DNA from: Stappia sp. 28M-7
Lineage (GTDB): Bacteria; Pseudomonadota; Alphaproteobacteria; Rhizobiales; Stappiaceae
DNA: 64,000 nt
Assembly: GCF_014252955.1 (NCBI RefSeq)
Contig: NZ_JACMIA010000001.1
Coordinates: 2,440,258-2,504,257, forward strand
Reading direction: 5' to 3'
Part shown: piece by piece, positions 40,314 to 50,755 of the stretch
How the letters are laid out: every line of letters begins with the position of its first letter
Numbering within the stretch: position 1 is the stretch's first letter
Made by a program: the position numbers and the translations under genes
Notes under the pieces: generated by a model
The model's input: only the letters and a program-made list of their open reading frames with translations
Told to the model about the DNA's origin: nothing
Databases searched by the model: none

Positions 40314-41372
40314 TCAGTCCTTGTCCCGCGCGGAACCGGCTCCACGCTCGGCAAGCTTCGCCAGCGTCATGATCTCGCGGAACCATACCTTCACCGGCTT
40401 GGCCGGAACACCGCCATAGCGCGCGCCGGCCGGCACATCCGCCTCGACCACGCTGACGGCGGCGATCTGTGCGCCCATGCCGATGGTGACATGGCCGCGA
40501 ACGCCGGTCTGGCCGCCGAGAGCGACGTAATCCTCGAGCGTCGCGCTACCGGAAATGCCGACCTGCGAGACGATCACACAGTGACGTCCGATCACCACGT
40601 TGTGGCCGATCTGGACCTGATTGTCGATCTTGGTGCCCTCGCCGATGATCGTGTCGCGGTTGGCCCCGCGATCGACCGTCGTGTTGGCGCCGATCTCCAC
40701 ATCGTTCTGGATGATCACGCGGCCGATCTGCGGCACCTTGAGGTGGCCGCCCGGCCCCATCGCGAAGCCGAAACCGTCCTGCCCCGTGCACACGCCCGGA
40801 TGCAGGATCACCCGGTCGCCGACCAAAGTGTGCTGCAGCACCGCATTGGCACCGACCGTGCAGTCGCGCCCGATGCGCACCCCCGCACCGATCACCGCAT
40901 TGGACTGGATGCGCGTACCGCTGCCGATCTCCGCGTCCGGCCCGACGACCGCACCGGCCTCCACAATGACGCCGGCCTCAAGCCGGGCCGAGGCATCGAT
41001 GCGCGCATGCGGCGAGACGCCCGAGGCCGTGCCGTCGAGTGCGACGGGGCGCATGGAAGCGGGATAGAGACGCGCGAGCAGCTGGGCCCAGGCCTTGTAG
41101 GGCTGGTCGGCCACGACCGGCACGACGCCGTCCGGCACCTTGTCCGCATGCTTGCGGGCAACGATGCAGGCAGTCGCCGCGGTGGTAGCGAGAACCGGCA
41201 GATACTTGGGATTGTCGAAGAAGACGATATCGCCAGTCGAGGCATCCTCGAGCGGCGCGACGCCGGACACCTGCACCTCCCCGCCGCCACGCGGCAGGTC
41301 TCCCGTCACCCATTCGGCCACGGTCGCAAGGGCTACGGGCTCGAACGGGGCAAAGAAACAGGGGTCGCTCAT
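40314..41372 (-). CDS. lpxD: UDP-3-O-acylglucosamine N-acyltransferase
   Basis: LpxD adds the N-linked 3-hydroxyacyl chain in lipid A synthesis. The 352-residue protein has an N-terminal uridine-binding domain ([18 protein letters not shown]) followed by a left-handed beta-helix of hexapeptide repeats. The catalytic His lies in [16 protein letters not shown], and [20 protein letters not shown] is a family landmark. GGGAAG lies just before the ATG at 41372; an upstream extension of the frame lies in bamA antisense sequence. Confidence 0.96.
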   Translation of the reverse strand: MSDPCFFAPFEPVALATVAEWVTGDLPRGGGEVQVSGVAPLEDASTGDIVFFDNPKYLPVLATTAATACIVARKHADKVPDGVVPVVADQPYKAWAQLLARLYPASMRPVALDGTASGVSPHARIDASARLEAGVIVEAGAVVGPDAEIGSGTRIQSNAVIGAGVRIGRDCTVGANAVLQHTLVGDRVILHPGVCTGQDGFGFAMGPGGHLKVPQIGRVIIQNDVEIGANTTVDRGANRDTIIGEGTKIDNQVQIGHNVVIGRHCVIVSQVGISGSATLEDYVALGGQTGVRGHVTIGMGAQIAAVSVVEADVPAGARYGGVPAKPVKVWFREIMTLAKLAERGAGSARDKD

Positions 41373-41442
41373 CGTCTTCCCATAATGAATCCGGCCGCCG
41401 AATGTCGGCGGCCGGTCGTTAATTCGTGAAGTGTCCGCCGGA

Positions 41443-43803
41443 TCAGAAGCGCGTGCCGCCACCGATGCGGAAGAACTGGGTCCGGTCGCCGGTTTCCTTG
41501 ATGATCGGCCAAGCGAAGTCGGCGCGGATCGGACCGAAGGGCGAGGCCCACTTGATGCCGAAACCGGCCGAGAGGCGCGGCGCGAAGCCGTTCGACTGGA
41601 CGGTGGCAGCCGTAGCGGGGCCGCAGCCGGCGACGACGCAGTTGTTGATCGCCGAGTCCGAATCCCACAGGGCACCGAAATCCGTGAAGACCGCGCCGGA
41701 CAGGCCGAGCTCGCGCGGCAGACCGAGGATCGGGAACTCCGCTTCCGCATTGGCATGGACATACCAGCGGCCGCCCAGGGAATCGCCGGTGCGCGAGTCG
41801 CGCGGGCCGATGCCCTGCATCTCGAAGCCGCGCAGCCAGGTGTCGCTGTGCTGGAACTGCTCGGACGAGCGCAGCTCGTCGCCGAGACCGTTCAGGTAAC
41901 CACCGCCGGTGCGCAGGATACCGATGACGCCCCACTCCGGCAGGAGCTCCTTGTAGGCGCGGGCATCGATCGTGGTCGACAGGTAGCGGCTGTCGCCGCC
42001 GACGCCTGCGAACTCCTGGCTGAACGCGATGTACAGGCCATCGCGCGGATCGCGCTTGCTGTCGCGGGTGTCATAAACCAGCGAGTAGCCGATGGACGAC
42101 GTCAGGTTGCGGCCCAGCGAGGACTGCAGACCGCCGGAGAGGTCCTGCGGGCGCTTCCACGACAGGTCCTCGTCGAAGATCCGGTAGATCAGGTTCAGGC
42201 GCAGCTCGTCGTCGCGCAGCGGCAGGCCGAAGGCAATGGAGCCGCCGGTCGTCTTGCTGTCATAGCTGCGGTAGTCGTTCGCCTCGAAATTGCGGCGATA
42301 GACATCGAGCGACAGCGAAATGCGGCGGCCGAGGAAATACGGCTCGGTGAATGCGAACTCGTAAACCTGGTTCGAGGCGCCGGCACCGACCTTGGCGCGG
42401 ACGAACTGGCCGCGACCGAGGAAGTTGCGCTCCTGCAGCGTGATGTCGCCGATGACGCCATCGGCGGTCGAGTAACCGACGCCGAAGCCGATCTCGCCGG
42501 TCGGCTGCTCCTCGATGTCCACATTGACCACGATGCGGTCCGGCGAGCTGCCGCGCGAGGTGGTGATGCGGACGTCCTTGAAGAACTGCAGGTCCTTCAG
42601 CCGGCGCTCGGCCTTGTCGAGCAGCACGCGGTTGAAAGCATCGCCCTCGGCGATGTCGAACTCGCGGCGAATGACATATTCGCGGGTGCGGTCGTTGCCG
42701 CGGATGTTGATCCGCTCGACATAGACGCGCGGGCCTTCCTCGATGAAGTAGGTCAGCGAGATCGTGCGATTCTCGTAATCGCGGGTGGCGCGCGGACGGA
42801 TCTGCGCGAAGGCATAGCCCTGGCGCGAGACGTCGAGCGTCATGTCCTCGAGGGTCTTCTCGACCTCGAGCGAGGAATAGGTGTCGCCGGCGCTGGTGCG
42901 GATCTTGCGGCGCAGCTCCTCCGGATCGACATCGGTCAGCGTGGTCTGCAGGTCGATGTCGCCATAGGTGTACTGCTCGCCCTCTTCCACCGTGAAGGTG
43001 ACGTAGAAGACGTTCTCCTCGCGGTCGAGGTCGGCAACGGCCGACACGATGCGGAAGTCCGCATAGCCGTGGCGGTAGTAGAACTGGCGCAGCAGCTCCT
43101 GATCCGCGTCGAGACGGTCGGGATCGAAGGAATCGGTGGTGCGCAGGAAGCTCAGCAGACCGCTTTCGCGGGTGCGGATCACGTCGGCGAGACGCCCGTC
43201 GCTGAACTTGGTGTTGCCGATGAAGGTGATGCGCTCGATGCCGGTGCGGTCGCCCTCGTTGATCTCGAACACGAGATCAACGCGGTTGCTCGAACGGCTG
43301 ATGATCTTGGGCTCGACGGTCGCGCGGTAGCGACCGGAGCGCCGATAGGCCTCAAGCACGTTCTGGACGTCGGACTGCACCTTGGCGCGGGTCAGCATCG
43401 ACCGCTCCTCGGTCCGCACGACGCCGGCCAGCGTCTTGTCGTCGAGACGGCGATTGCCCTCGAACGAAATGCGGTTGACCATCGGGTTCTCGGTCACGGT
43501 CACCACCAGGGACCCGCCCTGCTGGTTGATTGCCACGTCCTCGAACAGGCCGGTCGCGTAAAGGGTCTTGAGCGACTCGTCGATCTCAGCCGGCCCGAAA
43601 GCGCGACCAGGGCGGATCGTCAGGTAGCTCTCGACGGTCGAGGCCTCGATACGGGTGTTGCCGCGGACGACAATCCGGCTGACCACCGCAGCGGACGCCT
43701 GATCGGCACCCAGGCCGGCAAAGCTCCACGGCATGATCGGCGCGACACCGCTCATCACGGCCGCCACCAGGATCGTTCTCGTCAGGTTCTGCACACGCTG
43801 CAT
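41443..43803 (-). CDS. bamA: BamA, outer-membrane protein assembly factor
   Basis: BamA is the central beta-barrel insertase of the BAM complex in the outer membrane. The 786-residue precursor has an N-terminal export signal ([20 protein letters not shown]), five POTRA repeats (from [17 protein letters not shown] to [20 protein letters not shown] and beyond) and a 16-stranded barrel ending IGGGTRF with a terminal Phe. The loop-6 motif is represented by [12 protein letters not shown]. It lies between rseP and lpxD, as is usual. Confidence 0.95.
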   Translation of the reverse strand: MQRVQNLTRTILVAAVMSGVAPIMPWSFAGLGADQASAAVVSRIVVRGNTRIEASTVESYLTIRPGRAFGPAEIDESLKTLYATGLFEDVAINQQGGSLVVTVTENPMVNRISFEGNRRLDDKTLAGVVRTEERSMLTRAKVQSDVQNVLEAYRRSGRYRATVEPKIISRSSNRVDLVFEINEGDRTGIERITFIGNTKFSDGRLADVIRTRESGLLSFLRTTDSFDPDRLDADQELLRQFYYRHGYADFRIVSAVADLDREENVFYVTFTVEEGEQYTYGDIDLQTTLTDVDPEELRRKIRTSAGDTYSSLEVEKTLEDMTLDVSRQGYAFAQIRPRATRDYENRTISLTYFIEEGPRVYVERINIRGNDRTREYVIRREFDIAEGDAFNRVLLDKAERRLKDLQFFKDVRITTSRGSSPDRIVVNVDIEEQPTGEIGFGVGYSTADGVIGDITLQERNFLGRGQFVRAKVGAGASNQVYEFAFTEPYFLGRRISLSLDVYRRNFEANDYRSYDSKTTGGSIAFGLPLRDDELRLNLIYRIFDEDLSWKRPQDLSGGLQSSLGRNLTSSIGYSLVYDTRDSKRDPRDGLYIAFSQEFAGVGGDSRYLSTTIDARAYKELLPEWGVIGILRTGGGYLNGLGDELRSSEQFQHSDTWLRGFEMQGIGPRDSRTGDSLGGRWYVHANAEAEFPILGLPRELGLSGAVFTDFGALWDSDSAINNCVVAGCGPATAATVQSNGFAPRLSAGFGIKWASPFGPIRADFAWPIIKETGDRTQFFRIGGGTRF

Positions 43804-43993
43804 AAGGACGTTTCGCCTTCGCTTTTCCGCCAAGCCCTTGATAAGTCGCCCGTGGCAACGGACATGGCAGTCGAGATTCTCTATATCCGTCAGTCGTTTT
43901 ACAGGCTTTTGGACCGGACGCAACCGCCCAAACTCGCCAAAACCCGTTTCCCGCCGGATCGTTGCACCTTCGACACGCTTCTTCCCCGCCCCG

Positions 43994-45130
43994 CTACAGG
44001 GATGTCAGGTGAAGCACGTCGTTCCAAGTCGCGAACACCATCAGGAAGAGCACGATGGCGATCCCGATACGGAAACCGTACTCCTGCGCCCGCTCGCTGA
44101 GCGGCTTACCCCGCAAGGCCTCGGCGGCGTAGAACAGCAGGTGTCCGCCGTCGAGCATGGGGATGGGGAGCAGGTTCAAGAGGCCGATGCTGACCGACAG
44201 CACGGCCGTCAGGTTGAGCAAAGCGCCGAAACCGAGGGTCGCGACCTGCCCGGAAATCTGCGCCACGCGGATCGGCCCGCCGAGCTGGTCGGCGGATTCG
44301 CGGCCCGTGACGATGCCGGCGAGATAGCCGGCGGTGCGCGTGACCACGAACCAGGTCTCGCGGCTGCCTTCGACGACGGCCTCCACCGGACCGAAGGTGC
44401 GCGTCACCACGTCTTCCTTGCTGGCGCTGCGGCTGACGCCAAGCAGGCCGACCGACTGGACGTTGCCGAACGGGTCGGTGATCTCGCGCCGCTGCGGCGT
44501 CACTTCGATGGTCAGCTGCTGGCCGCCGCGATCCACCAGCATGGAGAGCGGCTGATCGGCGCTGACGCTGACGATGCGCTGCATGTCGGAAAAGGTCTGG
44601 ATCGGCTGCCCGTCGATGGCCAGCACCATGTCGCCCGCCATCAGGCCGGCGGCCTGGGCCGCGCTGTCGGGCTGGATCGTGTCGACGCGCGGCGAGATCT
44701 CCTGCCGTCCGAACAGGCCGAACAGCAGCGCGAAGATGACGATGGCGAGAATGAAATTGGCGATGGGACCCGCCGCGACGATGGCCGCGCGGCGCGAAAC
44801 CGGCTTGGTCTGGAAGGCGCCAGCGCGCTCTTCCGCGCTCATGCGGGCAAGCGCCTCCTGATCGGGAACGCTGGCCTCGTTCTCGTCGCCCGCGAACTTG
44901 ACATAGCCGCCGAGCGGAATGGCCGAGAGCTTCCAGCGCGTGCCGTGGCGGTCGTTGCGGCCGAACAGCTCCGGCCCGAATCCGACCGAAAAGGCCTGCA
45001 CCCGCACGCCGCACCAGCGCGCCACCAGGAAGTGGCCGAGCTCGTGGAAGAACACGACCACGGTGAGCACGAACAGGAACGGCAGGGCATAGCCTGCGAA
45101 AGACCCAAACAGCGATCCGATCAGTTCCAT
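43994..45130 (-). CDS. rseP: RseP, site-2 intramembrane metalloprotease
   Basis: This inner-membrane zinc protease cleaves anti-sigma factors and leftover signal peptides. The 378-residue protein has the zinc motif HELGH (29-33) in the first span and the third ligand Asp in MLDGGH (near residue 327). One PDZ domain lies in between (RVDTIQPDSAAQAAGLMAGD). AAGGAG 5 nt before the ATG fixes the start. It sits between dxr and bamA in the standard order. Confidence 0.95.
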   Translation of the reverse strand: MELIGSLFGSFAGYALPFLFVLTVVVFFHELGHFLVARWCGVRVQAFSVGFGPELFGRNDRHGTRWKLSAIPLGGYVKFAGDENEASVPDQEALARMSAEERAGAFQTKPVSRRAAIVAAGPIANFILAIVIFALLFGLFGRQEISPRVDTIQPDSAAQAAGLMAGDMVLAIDGQPIQTFSDMQRIVSVSADQPLSMLVDRGGQQLTIEVTPQRREITDPFGNVQSVGLLGVSRSASKEDVVTRTFGPVEAVVEGSRETWFVVTRTAGYLAGIVTGRESADQLGGPIRVAQISGQVATLGFGALLNLTAVLSVSIGLLNLLPIPMLDGGHLLFYAAEALRGKPLSERAQEYGFRIGIAIVLFLMVFATWNDVLHLTSL

Positions 45131-45190
45131 GTCATCTCCTTGCCGGACCGGCAGTTTCGTCCCTGCATATTAACAAGCCGTTCGCGGGGC

Positions 45191-46426
45191 TCAGCCCGCC
45201 TGTGCGAGGATCGCCTCGCGTGCCATTGCACGAGCGATGCCGTCGATGCGCAACACGTCGTCGACGCAGCCCGGCTCGACGAGATCGCCGGACGCGGCCA
45301 TGCGCTCCAGCACCCTCTCCACCGTCGCCGCGATCCCGAGAAACCCGATCCCGCGATCCAGAAAGGCCCTGACGGCAATTTCGTCTGCAGCATTGAGAGC
45401 GGCCGTCGCGGCCGTGCCCGCGATCATCGCCTCGCGGGCGATGCGCAGGGCCGGGAACCGCACCGGGTCCGGTGCCTCGAAGCTGAGCGTTGCCAATGCG
45501 GCGAGATCAAGGCGTTGTGCCGGCGTTGCCATGCGGCGCGGCCAGGCGAGACAGTGCGCGATGGGCGTTCGCATGTCCGGCGCGCCGAGCTGGGCGAGCA
45601 GCGAACCGTCGCGATACTGCACCATGCCATGGACGACGGATTGCGGATGGACCAGCACGTCGAGCTGGTCCGGCCCCAGCGGAAACAGGTGGAAGGCCTC
45701 GATGATCTCGAAGCCCTTGTTCATCATCGTGGCGCTGTCGATGGAAATGCGCGCGCCCATGCTCCAGTTGGGATGGCGCAGCGCCGCCTCGGGCGACACA
45801 TGGCGCATCTCCTCCAGCGACAGTGTGCGGAACGGACCGCCGGACGCGGTCAGCGTCAGCTTTTCCACCTGATCGATATTGCCGCGCTCCAGCACCTGGA
45901 ACACGGCATTGTGTTCGGAATCGACCGGCAGGATCGTGGCCGATGCCGCCCGCGCCGCCGCCATGAAAAGATCGCCGGCGCACACAAGGCATTCCTTGTT
46001 GGCAAGGCCGATGGTGGTGCCGCGCGCGGCCGCCGCGATGGTCGGCTCCAGCCCCGCCGCCCCGACGATGGCCGCGATCACCATGTCCGCCGGGCGCGAG
46101 GCCGCCTCGCGCACCGCCTGCGGTCCGGCCGCGGCGGTGATGCCGGTGCCGGCGAGCGCGTCCTTCAGCCGCGGGTAGGCGGCCGGATCTGCGACCACCG
46201 CATGCTCGGCGCCGACCTCGATGGCGGCACGCGCCAGCTCTTCCGCCCGGTCGTTGGCGGTGAGCGCCACCACATGGAAACGCTCGCGATTGCGGGAGAC
46301 GAGATCGAGCGTCGAGCCGCCGATGGAGCCGGTCGCGCCGAGCACGGTCAGGCGCAGCGGATCCGTGCCCGCGCCCACGCCTGCCCCCTGCCCGCCCGTC
46401 GCGGTCTCCATGCTTCCCACTTGCAT
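45191..46426 (-). CDS. dxr: 1-deoxy-D-xylulose 5-phosphate reductoisomerase
   Basis: This is the second enzyme of the MEP isoprenoid pathway, forming 2-C-methylerythritol 4-phosphate with NADPH. The roughly 411-residue protein has the nucleotide-binding LTVLGATGSIGGSTLDL, the metal-binding PVDSEHNAVFQ with Asp and Glu, the active-site loop TASGGPFR, and ISIDSATMMNKGFE. The start is uncertain between the ATGs at 46426 and 46411; the latter has GGGAAG close by. uppS, two genes upstream, uses the isoprenoid products. Confidence 0.95.
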   Translation of the reverse strand: MQVGSMETATGGQGAGVGAGTDPLRLTVLGATGSIGGSTLDLVSRNRERFHVVALTANDRAEELARAAIEVGAEHAVVADPAAYPRLKDALAGTGITAAAGPQAVREAASRPADMVIAAIVGAAGLEPTIAAAARGTTIGLANKECLVCAGDLFMAAARAASATILPVDSEHNAVFQVLERGNIDQVEKLTLTASGGPFRTLSLEEMRHVSPEAALRHPNWSMGARISIDSATMMNKGFEIIEAFHLFPLGPDQLDVLVHPQSVVHGMVQYRDGSLLAQLGAPDMRTPIAHCLAWPRRMATPAQRLDLAALATLSFEAPDPVRFPALRIAREAMIAGTAATAALNAADEIAVRAFLDRGIGFLGIAATVERVLERMAASGDLVEPGCVDDVLRIDGIARAMAREAILAQAG

Positions 46427-46436
46427 CTTCAAGATC

Positions 46437-47300
46437 TCAATACCCTTGCAGGGCGATCACCGCACCGACCGGATCGACCAGCGAGCCGGCGAGGACGGCC
46501 GCCACCAGGTAGCCGACCACGCCGGCGCCCGTCAGGCCGTCGACCCGGTCCATGACGCCGCCATGGCCGGGAATGATATGGCCGGAATCCTTCACGCCGA
46601 AATGACGCTTCAGCGCCGATTCCAGCAGGTCGCCGGCCTGGGAGAAGACCGACAGGACGCCGGCCGACACGATCCAGAGCGACACCGGCACGCGCCCGAC
46701 CAGGGCACCCATCGCCGCGCCGACGACAAGCGCGGCAGCCAGCCCGCCGAGCGCCCCGCTCCAGGTCTTCTTCGGCGACACGCGCGGCCACAGCTTCGGT
46801 CCGCCGAGCCGCCGGCCGACGAAATAGGCCAGGATGTCGGTTGCCCATACGACGGCAAACAAGAACAGGATCATCACGAAACCTTCCGACCCCAGCCGGA
46901 AGGCGATGAGCGCAACGCCGGTAAGGCCGGCATAGAGCACGCCGGTGCCCATCCAGCCGACGGGCGCCTCGCCCGACACCTGTCCCCACACCCAGAGCAG
47001 CGCGGCGAAGGCGAAGGCAAGCCCCAGCGCCAGCGGGGTCAGCGAAAGCGCCGCTGCGACCAGCATCAGGGCGATGCCGACGACGGCAACGACAATGGCC
47101 GCACGCTGCCGCGTCGCCCGGACGATGACCGTCCACTCCTGCAGGAGGATCATGGAGCAAAGCGCGGCGCCGGCGGCAAAGAACCAGCCGCCCAGCCAGA
47201 CGATCGCAAGCACGGCCGGAGCCAGCAGCAGGGCCGAAATCACCCGCAGCTTCAGCTCGCTCGCCTTGGGCCTGCCTCCCCCCGCGGCCCCGCCGGTCAT
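46437..47300 (-). CDS. cdsA: phosphatidate cytidylyltransferase
   Basis: The enzyme makes CDP-diacylglycerol for phospholipid synthesis. The 287-residue polytopic membrane protein has the CDS signature near its C-terminus, SGALGGLAAALVVG and KRHFGVKDSGHIIPGHGGVMDRVDG (in part: DSGHIIPGHGGVMDRVDG). Its ATG overlaps the uppS stop (ATGA), which fixes the start at 47300 even though the frame is open to 47438. dxr follows after 10 bp. Confidence 0.95.
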   Translation of the reverse strand: MTGGAAGGGRPKASELKLRVISALLLAPAVLAIVWLGGWFFAAGAALCSMILLQEWTVIVRATRQRAAIVVAVVGIALMLVAAALSLTPLALGLAFAFAALLWVWGQVSGEAPVGWMGTGVLYAGLTGVALIAFRLGSEGFVMILFLFAVVWATDILAYFVGRRLGGPKLWPRVSPKKTWSGALGGLAAALVVGAAMGALVGRVPVSLWIVSAGVLSVFSQAGDLLESALKRHFGVKDSGHIIPGHGGVMDRVDGLTGAGVVGYLVAAVLAGSLVDPVGAVIALQGY

Positions 47301-48067
47301 CTGGCGGCTTTCGCCGAAAGGCCTCCGAACCTGCGCTCGCGGGCCGAATAGGCTTCGAGCGCGCGGTCGAAGGCCGCCTCGTCGAAGTCCGGCCAGTGCA
47401 GGTCGGGAAAGTAGAATTCGCTGTAGGCGGACTGCCACAACAGGAAGTTGGACAGCCGCTGCTCGCCACTGGTGCGGATGACGAGATCGGGATCCGGCAG
47501 GCTGGCCGTATCGAGCCGGGCGGACACTGCCGCCTCGTCGATGTCGCCGGGCGCTATGAGGCCCGCAGCGACATCCGAGGCCAGGGCGCGCATGGCGCGC
47601 ACCATCTCGTTGCGGGCGCCGTAGTTGAAGGCGACGACGAGGACCATGCCGGTGTTGTCGCGGGTGAGCTGCTCGCCCTCCTCGATCAGCGACAGGATCG
47701 AGGACGACAGGCCGCTACGCTCGCCGATCATCCGCACCCGCACGTTCTCGCGGTGGATCTCGGCAAGGTCGCGCCGCACGAAGCGCTCCAGAAGCGCCAT
47801 CAGGAAGCCGACCTCGGCGGCCGGCCGGCTCCAGTTCTCCGAGGAGAAGGAGAAGATCGTCAGCACCTCGACGCCGCGCCGGGCGGCGTGCTTGACGGTG
47901 CGCCGCAGGGCCGAGACGCCGGCCCGATGCCCTTCGGTGCGGGGCAGTCCGCGAGAGACCGCCCAGCGACCGTTTCCGTCCATGATCACGGCGACATGCC
48001 GCGGCACAACGATCCGCTCCCCGGCTTCGGCCGGGGCGGACACGTCAAGGCCAGCCGTCACCGTCAT
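47297..48067 (-). CDS. uppS: undecaprenyl diphosphate synthase
   Basis: This cis-prenyltransferase makes the C55 carrier for peptidoglycan and O-antigen. The 256-residue protein has the catalytic Asp in HVAVIMDGNGRWA, then RGLPRTEGHRAG, FSFSSENWSRP and the C-terminal IRTSGEQRLSNFLLWQSAYSE, all invariant family motifs. GGAG lies 6 nt before the ATG. It overlaps cdsA. Confidence 0.97.
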   Translation of the reverse strand: MTVTAGLDVSAPAEAGERIVVPRHVAVIMDGNGRWAVSRGLPRTEGHRAGVSALRRTVKHAARRGVEVLTIFSFSSENWSRPAAEVGFLMALLERFVRRDLAEIHRENVRVRMIGERSGLSSSILSLIEEGEQLTRDNTGMVLVVAFNYGARNEMVRAMRALASDVAAGLIAPGDIDEAAVSARLDTASLPDPDLVIRTSGEQRLSNFLLWQSAYSEFYFPDLHWPDFDEAAFDRALEAYSARERRFGGLSAKAAR

Positions 48068-48107
48068 CTCATGCTCCCCGCCACTTGGATCGAACCGGAT
48101 CCTGGGG

Positions 48108-48671
48108 TCAGATCTGGGAGATTTCTTGTTCCTTTTTCGCCAGCATGGAATCGATTTCCGCGATCATCTCGTCGGTCATCTTCTGGACCTTGTCGGCGTG
48201 AACGCGGCTGTCGTCCTCGCTGATCGAGCCGTCCTTTTCCAGCTTCTTCAGCGTGTCCATGCCATCGCGGCGCACGTGGCGCACGGCGACCTTGGACTGC
48301 TCGGCATACTTGTGCGCGATCTTGATAAGGTCCTTGCGGCGCTCCTCGTTGAGCTCCGGAATCGGCAGACGCAGCGTCGTGCCGTCGACCACCGGGTTCA
48401 GGCCGAGGTTGGATTCGCGGATGGCACGCTCAACGGCGCCGACCATCGACTTGTCCCACACCTGCACGGAGATCATGCGCGGCTCGGGCACGCTCACCGT
48501 CGCCACCTGGTTGATCGGCATTTCGGACCCGTAGGCGTTCACCGTGATCGGATCCATCATGTTGGCAGAGGCGCGGCCGGTGCGAAGGCCGGCGAGATCC
48601 GTCTTCAGCACGCCGATGGCGCCGTTCATACGACGCTCGAGGTCGCCAAAATCGATACCCTGGTCCGCCAT
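48108..48671 (-). CDS. frr: ribosome recycling factor
   Basis: RRF splits post-termination ribosomes together with EF-G. The 187-residue protein contains [42 protein letters not shown] and the C-terminal [26 protein letters not shown], typical of RRF. GAGGA lies 4 nt before the ATG at 48671; the longer frame to 48785 crosses the pyrH-frr gap. It lies in the conserved pyrH-frr-uppS order. Confidence 0.97.
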   Translation of the reverse strand: MADQGIDFGDLERRMNGAIGVLKTDLAGLRTGRASANMMDPITVNAYGSEMPINQVATVSVPEPRMISVQVWDKSMVGAVERAIRESNLGLNPVVDGTTLRLPIPELNEERRKDLIKIAHKYAEQSKVAVRHVRRDGMDTLKKLEKDGSISEDDSRVHADKVQKMTDEMIAEIDSMLAKKEQEISQI

Positions 48672-48780
48672 CTTGTCCTCTCTTGTCGAAGCAACGCCCC
48701 GGACAAATCCTCGGGGCGCGAAACCGTCGCGTCTTATTTCCATGACGGTGGCCACAAAGGCAAGGCCCTGCACGCGCTTT

Positions 48781-48818
48781 TGCAAGAAGGGCCCGCAGGC
48801 GCAACCGCCTGCGGGCCC
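48781..48818 (-). terminator. intrinsic terminator after pyrH
   Basis: A perfect 13-bp stem (GGGCCCGCAGGCG with its complement, CAAC loop) is followed on the minus strand by TTCTTGC. It lies 48 bp after the pyrH stop, so frr and downstream genes probably also have their own promoter. Confidence 0.8.
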
Positions 48819-48865
48819 TCACAGGGCGTGCTTCGGGCTGCCGCGATGCGGCGCCGCCGGTCCTG

Positions 48866-49585
48866 CTAGTCGGCGATGACCGTGTAGCGGCCGGAGCCGT
48901 TCATCACGTCGACCAGCGCGCCGGGCGTGCGAATCGAGAACACGATGACCGGAATGGCATTGTCGCGGGCCAGCGCGATGGCGGTCGCGTCCATCACCTT
49001 GAGGTCGCGGCCGAGCACCTCGCCGGGCGTGAGGGTGTCGTAGCGCTCGGCGTCCGGCACCTTCTTGGGATCGTCCGAATAGACGCCGTCGACGCTGGTG
49101 CCCTTCAGGAAGGCATCGCAGCGCATCTCGGCCGCGCGCAGTGCCGCGCCGCTGTCGGTGGTGAAGAACGGATTGCCCGTGCCGCCGGCGAAGACGATCA
49201 CGTCGCCGTCTTCCATGTAGCGCTCGGCGCCGCGCTGGGTGAAGGTCTCGCAGATCGAGGGCACCGGCACGGCGGACAGAACGCGCGCCGGAACGCCGAG
49301 GCGCCGCAGGGCGTCGGCCAGCGTCAGCGAGTTCATGACCGTGGCCAGCATGCCCATGTGGTCGCCGGTGACCCGGTTGCCGCCCTTGGCGGCGATGGCC
49401 ACGCCGCGAAAGATGTTGCCGCCGCCGACGACGACGCCGACCTGGGCGCCGAGCGACACCGCCTCGGCAATTTCCTTTGCCACCCGGCCGACCGTCTCAG
49501 GGTCGATGCCGAAGTCCTGCGAGCCCATCAGTGCCTCGCCCGAGAGCTTGACCAGCACGCGTCGCCAGCGGAGTTTTCCCGTCAT
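48866..49585 (-). CDS. pyrH: uridylate kinase
   Basis: The enzyme phosphorylates UMP to UDP and belongs to the amino-acid-kinase fold. The 239-residue protein shows RRVLVKLSGEALMG, VGVVVGGGNIFRG, GTGNPFFTTDSGAALRA and the KVMDATAIALARDN region. Normal length. It is flanked by terminators on both sides, between tsf and frr. Confidence 0.96.
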   Translation of the reverse strand: MTGKLRWRRVLVKLSGEALMGSQDFGIDPETVGRVAKEIAEAVSLGAQVGVVVGGGNIFRGVAIAAKGGNRVTGDHMGMLATVMNSLTLADALRRLGVPARVLSAVPVPSICETFTQRGAERYMEDGDVIVFAGGTGNPFFTTDSGAALRAAEMRCDAFLKGTSVDGVYSDDPKKVPDAERYDTLTPGEVLGRDLKVMDATAIALARDNAIPVIVFSIRTPGALVDVMNGSGRYTVIAD

Positions 49586-49634
49586 TGTTCTTCTCGTCGT
49601 GATCAGGGCAGTGTGTCTTCACTAGACACGAAAA

Positions 49635-49663
49635 CGCAAGCCGATCCGTCGGACGGGCTTGCG
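49635..49663 (-). terminator. stem-loop before pyrH, second part of tandem terminator
   Basis: CGCAAGCC pairs with GGGCTTGCG around a 12-nt loop. On the minus strand it is followed by TTTTC. Together with the stem at 49676 it ends tsf transcription. Confidence 0.6.
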
Positions 49664-49669
49664 CGCATA

Positions 49670-49698
49670 GAAGAAGGGCGCCGGAATGACCGGCGCCC
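49670..49698 (-). terminator. intrinsic terminator after tsf
   Basis: A 9-bp perfect stem (GGGCGCCGG / CCGGCGCCC, 5-nt loop) is followed on the minus strand by TTCTTCT, 9 bp after the tsf stop. Confidence 0.8.
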
Positions 49699-49706
49699 CT
49701 CTGGAC

Positions 49707-50630
49707 TTAGTTGCCGACGGCCGCCGCGACTTCCGCGGCGAAATCGGTCTCTTCTTTCTCGATGCCTTCGCCGAGCGCATAGCGCACGAAGCCGACCAGC
49801 TTCACCGGCTTGCCCAGCTCCTTGCCGCACGCCTCGACGGCCTGCTCGACGGTCTTGTCCGGGTCGATCACGAACGCCTGCTTCACGAGGGTGACTTCCT
49901 CGTAGAACTTGCGCAGACGGCCCTCGACCATCTTCTCGATGATGTTCTCCGGCTTGCCCGACTCGCGCGCCTGCTCGGCGAAGATCTGACGCTCGCGCTC
50001 CACGACCTCCGGATCGAGGTCCTCGACGCTCAGCGACAGCGGGTTGGTCGCGGCAACATGCATGGCGACCTTGCGGCCGAACGCGGCGAGCTCGGCGGCA
50101 TCAGCCTCCGACTCGAGCGCCACCAGCACGCCGATCTTGCCGAGGTTGTCGGCGATCGCGCTGTGGACATAGGTCGCAACGACGCCGGCCGAAACCGACA
50201 GGACGGCGGCGCGGCGCAGCGACATGTTCTCGCCGATGGTCGCGATGGCGTCCTTGATCGAATCGGAGACGGACTTGGACGAGCCCGGGAAGGTCGCGTT
50301 GCCGAGAGCCTCGACATCGCCGCCGACCGACAGGGCCGCCTTGGCGGTGCCGGAGACCAGCGCCTGGAACGCATCGTTACGGGCGACGAAGTCGGTCTCG
50401 GAGTTCAGCTCGACGACAGCGGCCTTGGTGCCTTCGGCGGCGACGCCGACCAGACCCTCGGCGGCCACGCGGCCGGCCTTCTTGGCGGCCTTGGCCAGAC
50501 CCTTGGTCCGCAGCCAGTCGATGGCCGCTTCCATGTCGCCGTTGTTCTCGGTGAGGGCTGCCTTGCAGTCCATCATGCCCGCGCCGGTCTTCTCGCGGAG
50601 CTCCTTCACCATCGCAGCGGTAATGCTCAT
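49707..50630 (-). CDS. tsf: elongation factor Ts
   Basis: EF-Ts exchanges GDP for GTP on EF-Tu. The 307-residue protein has the N-terminal UBA-like domain [20 protein letters not shown], the [10 protein letters not shown] motif that contacts EF-Tu, and [16 protein letters not shown] lies 6 nt before the ATG at 50630. It is 125 bp downstream of rpsB with stem-loops between. Confidence 0.97.
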   Translation of the reverse strand: MSITAAMVKELREKTGAGMMDCKAALTENNGDMEAAIDWLRTKGLAKAAKKAGRVAAEGLVGVAAEGTKAAVVELNSETDFVARNDAFQALVSGTAKAALSVGGDVEALGNATFPGSSKSVSDSIKDAIATIGENMSLRRAAVLSVSAGVVATYVHSAIADNLGKIGVLVALESEADAAELAAFGRKVAMHVAATNPLSLSVEDLDPEVVERERQIFAEQARESGKPENIIEKMVEGRLRKFYEEVTLVKQAFVIDPDKTVEQAVEACGKELGKPVKLVGFVRYALGEGIEKEETDFAAEVAAAVGN

Positions 50631-50700
50631 AGATTGCCTCGTTGACGGGTTGTCACCCCGGCAGCTGTAGCCGAGGCCATACTTAAGAATGATGACAGGC

Positions 50701-50740
50701 GCCGCCGGAAAGGCGGCAGCCGGCGGATGGTTTCCGCCGG
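50701..50740 (-). other. two stem-loops between rpsB and tsf
   Basis: GCCGCC / GGCGGC (50701-50717) and CCGGCGGA / TCCGCCGG (50720-50740) form two adjacent GC hairpins just after the rpsB stop. No T-run follows, so they may stabilise the rpsB end or attenuate transcription rather than end it. Confidence 0.45.
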
Positions 50741-50755
50741 CCCGGGTCTATCCCG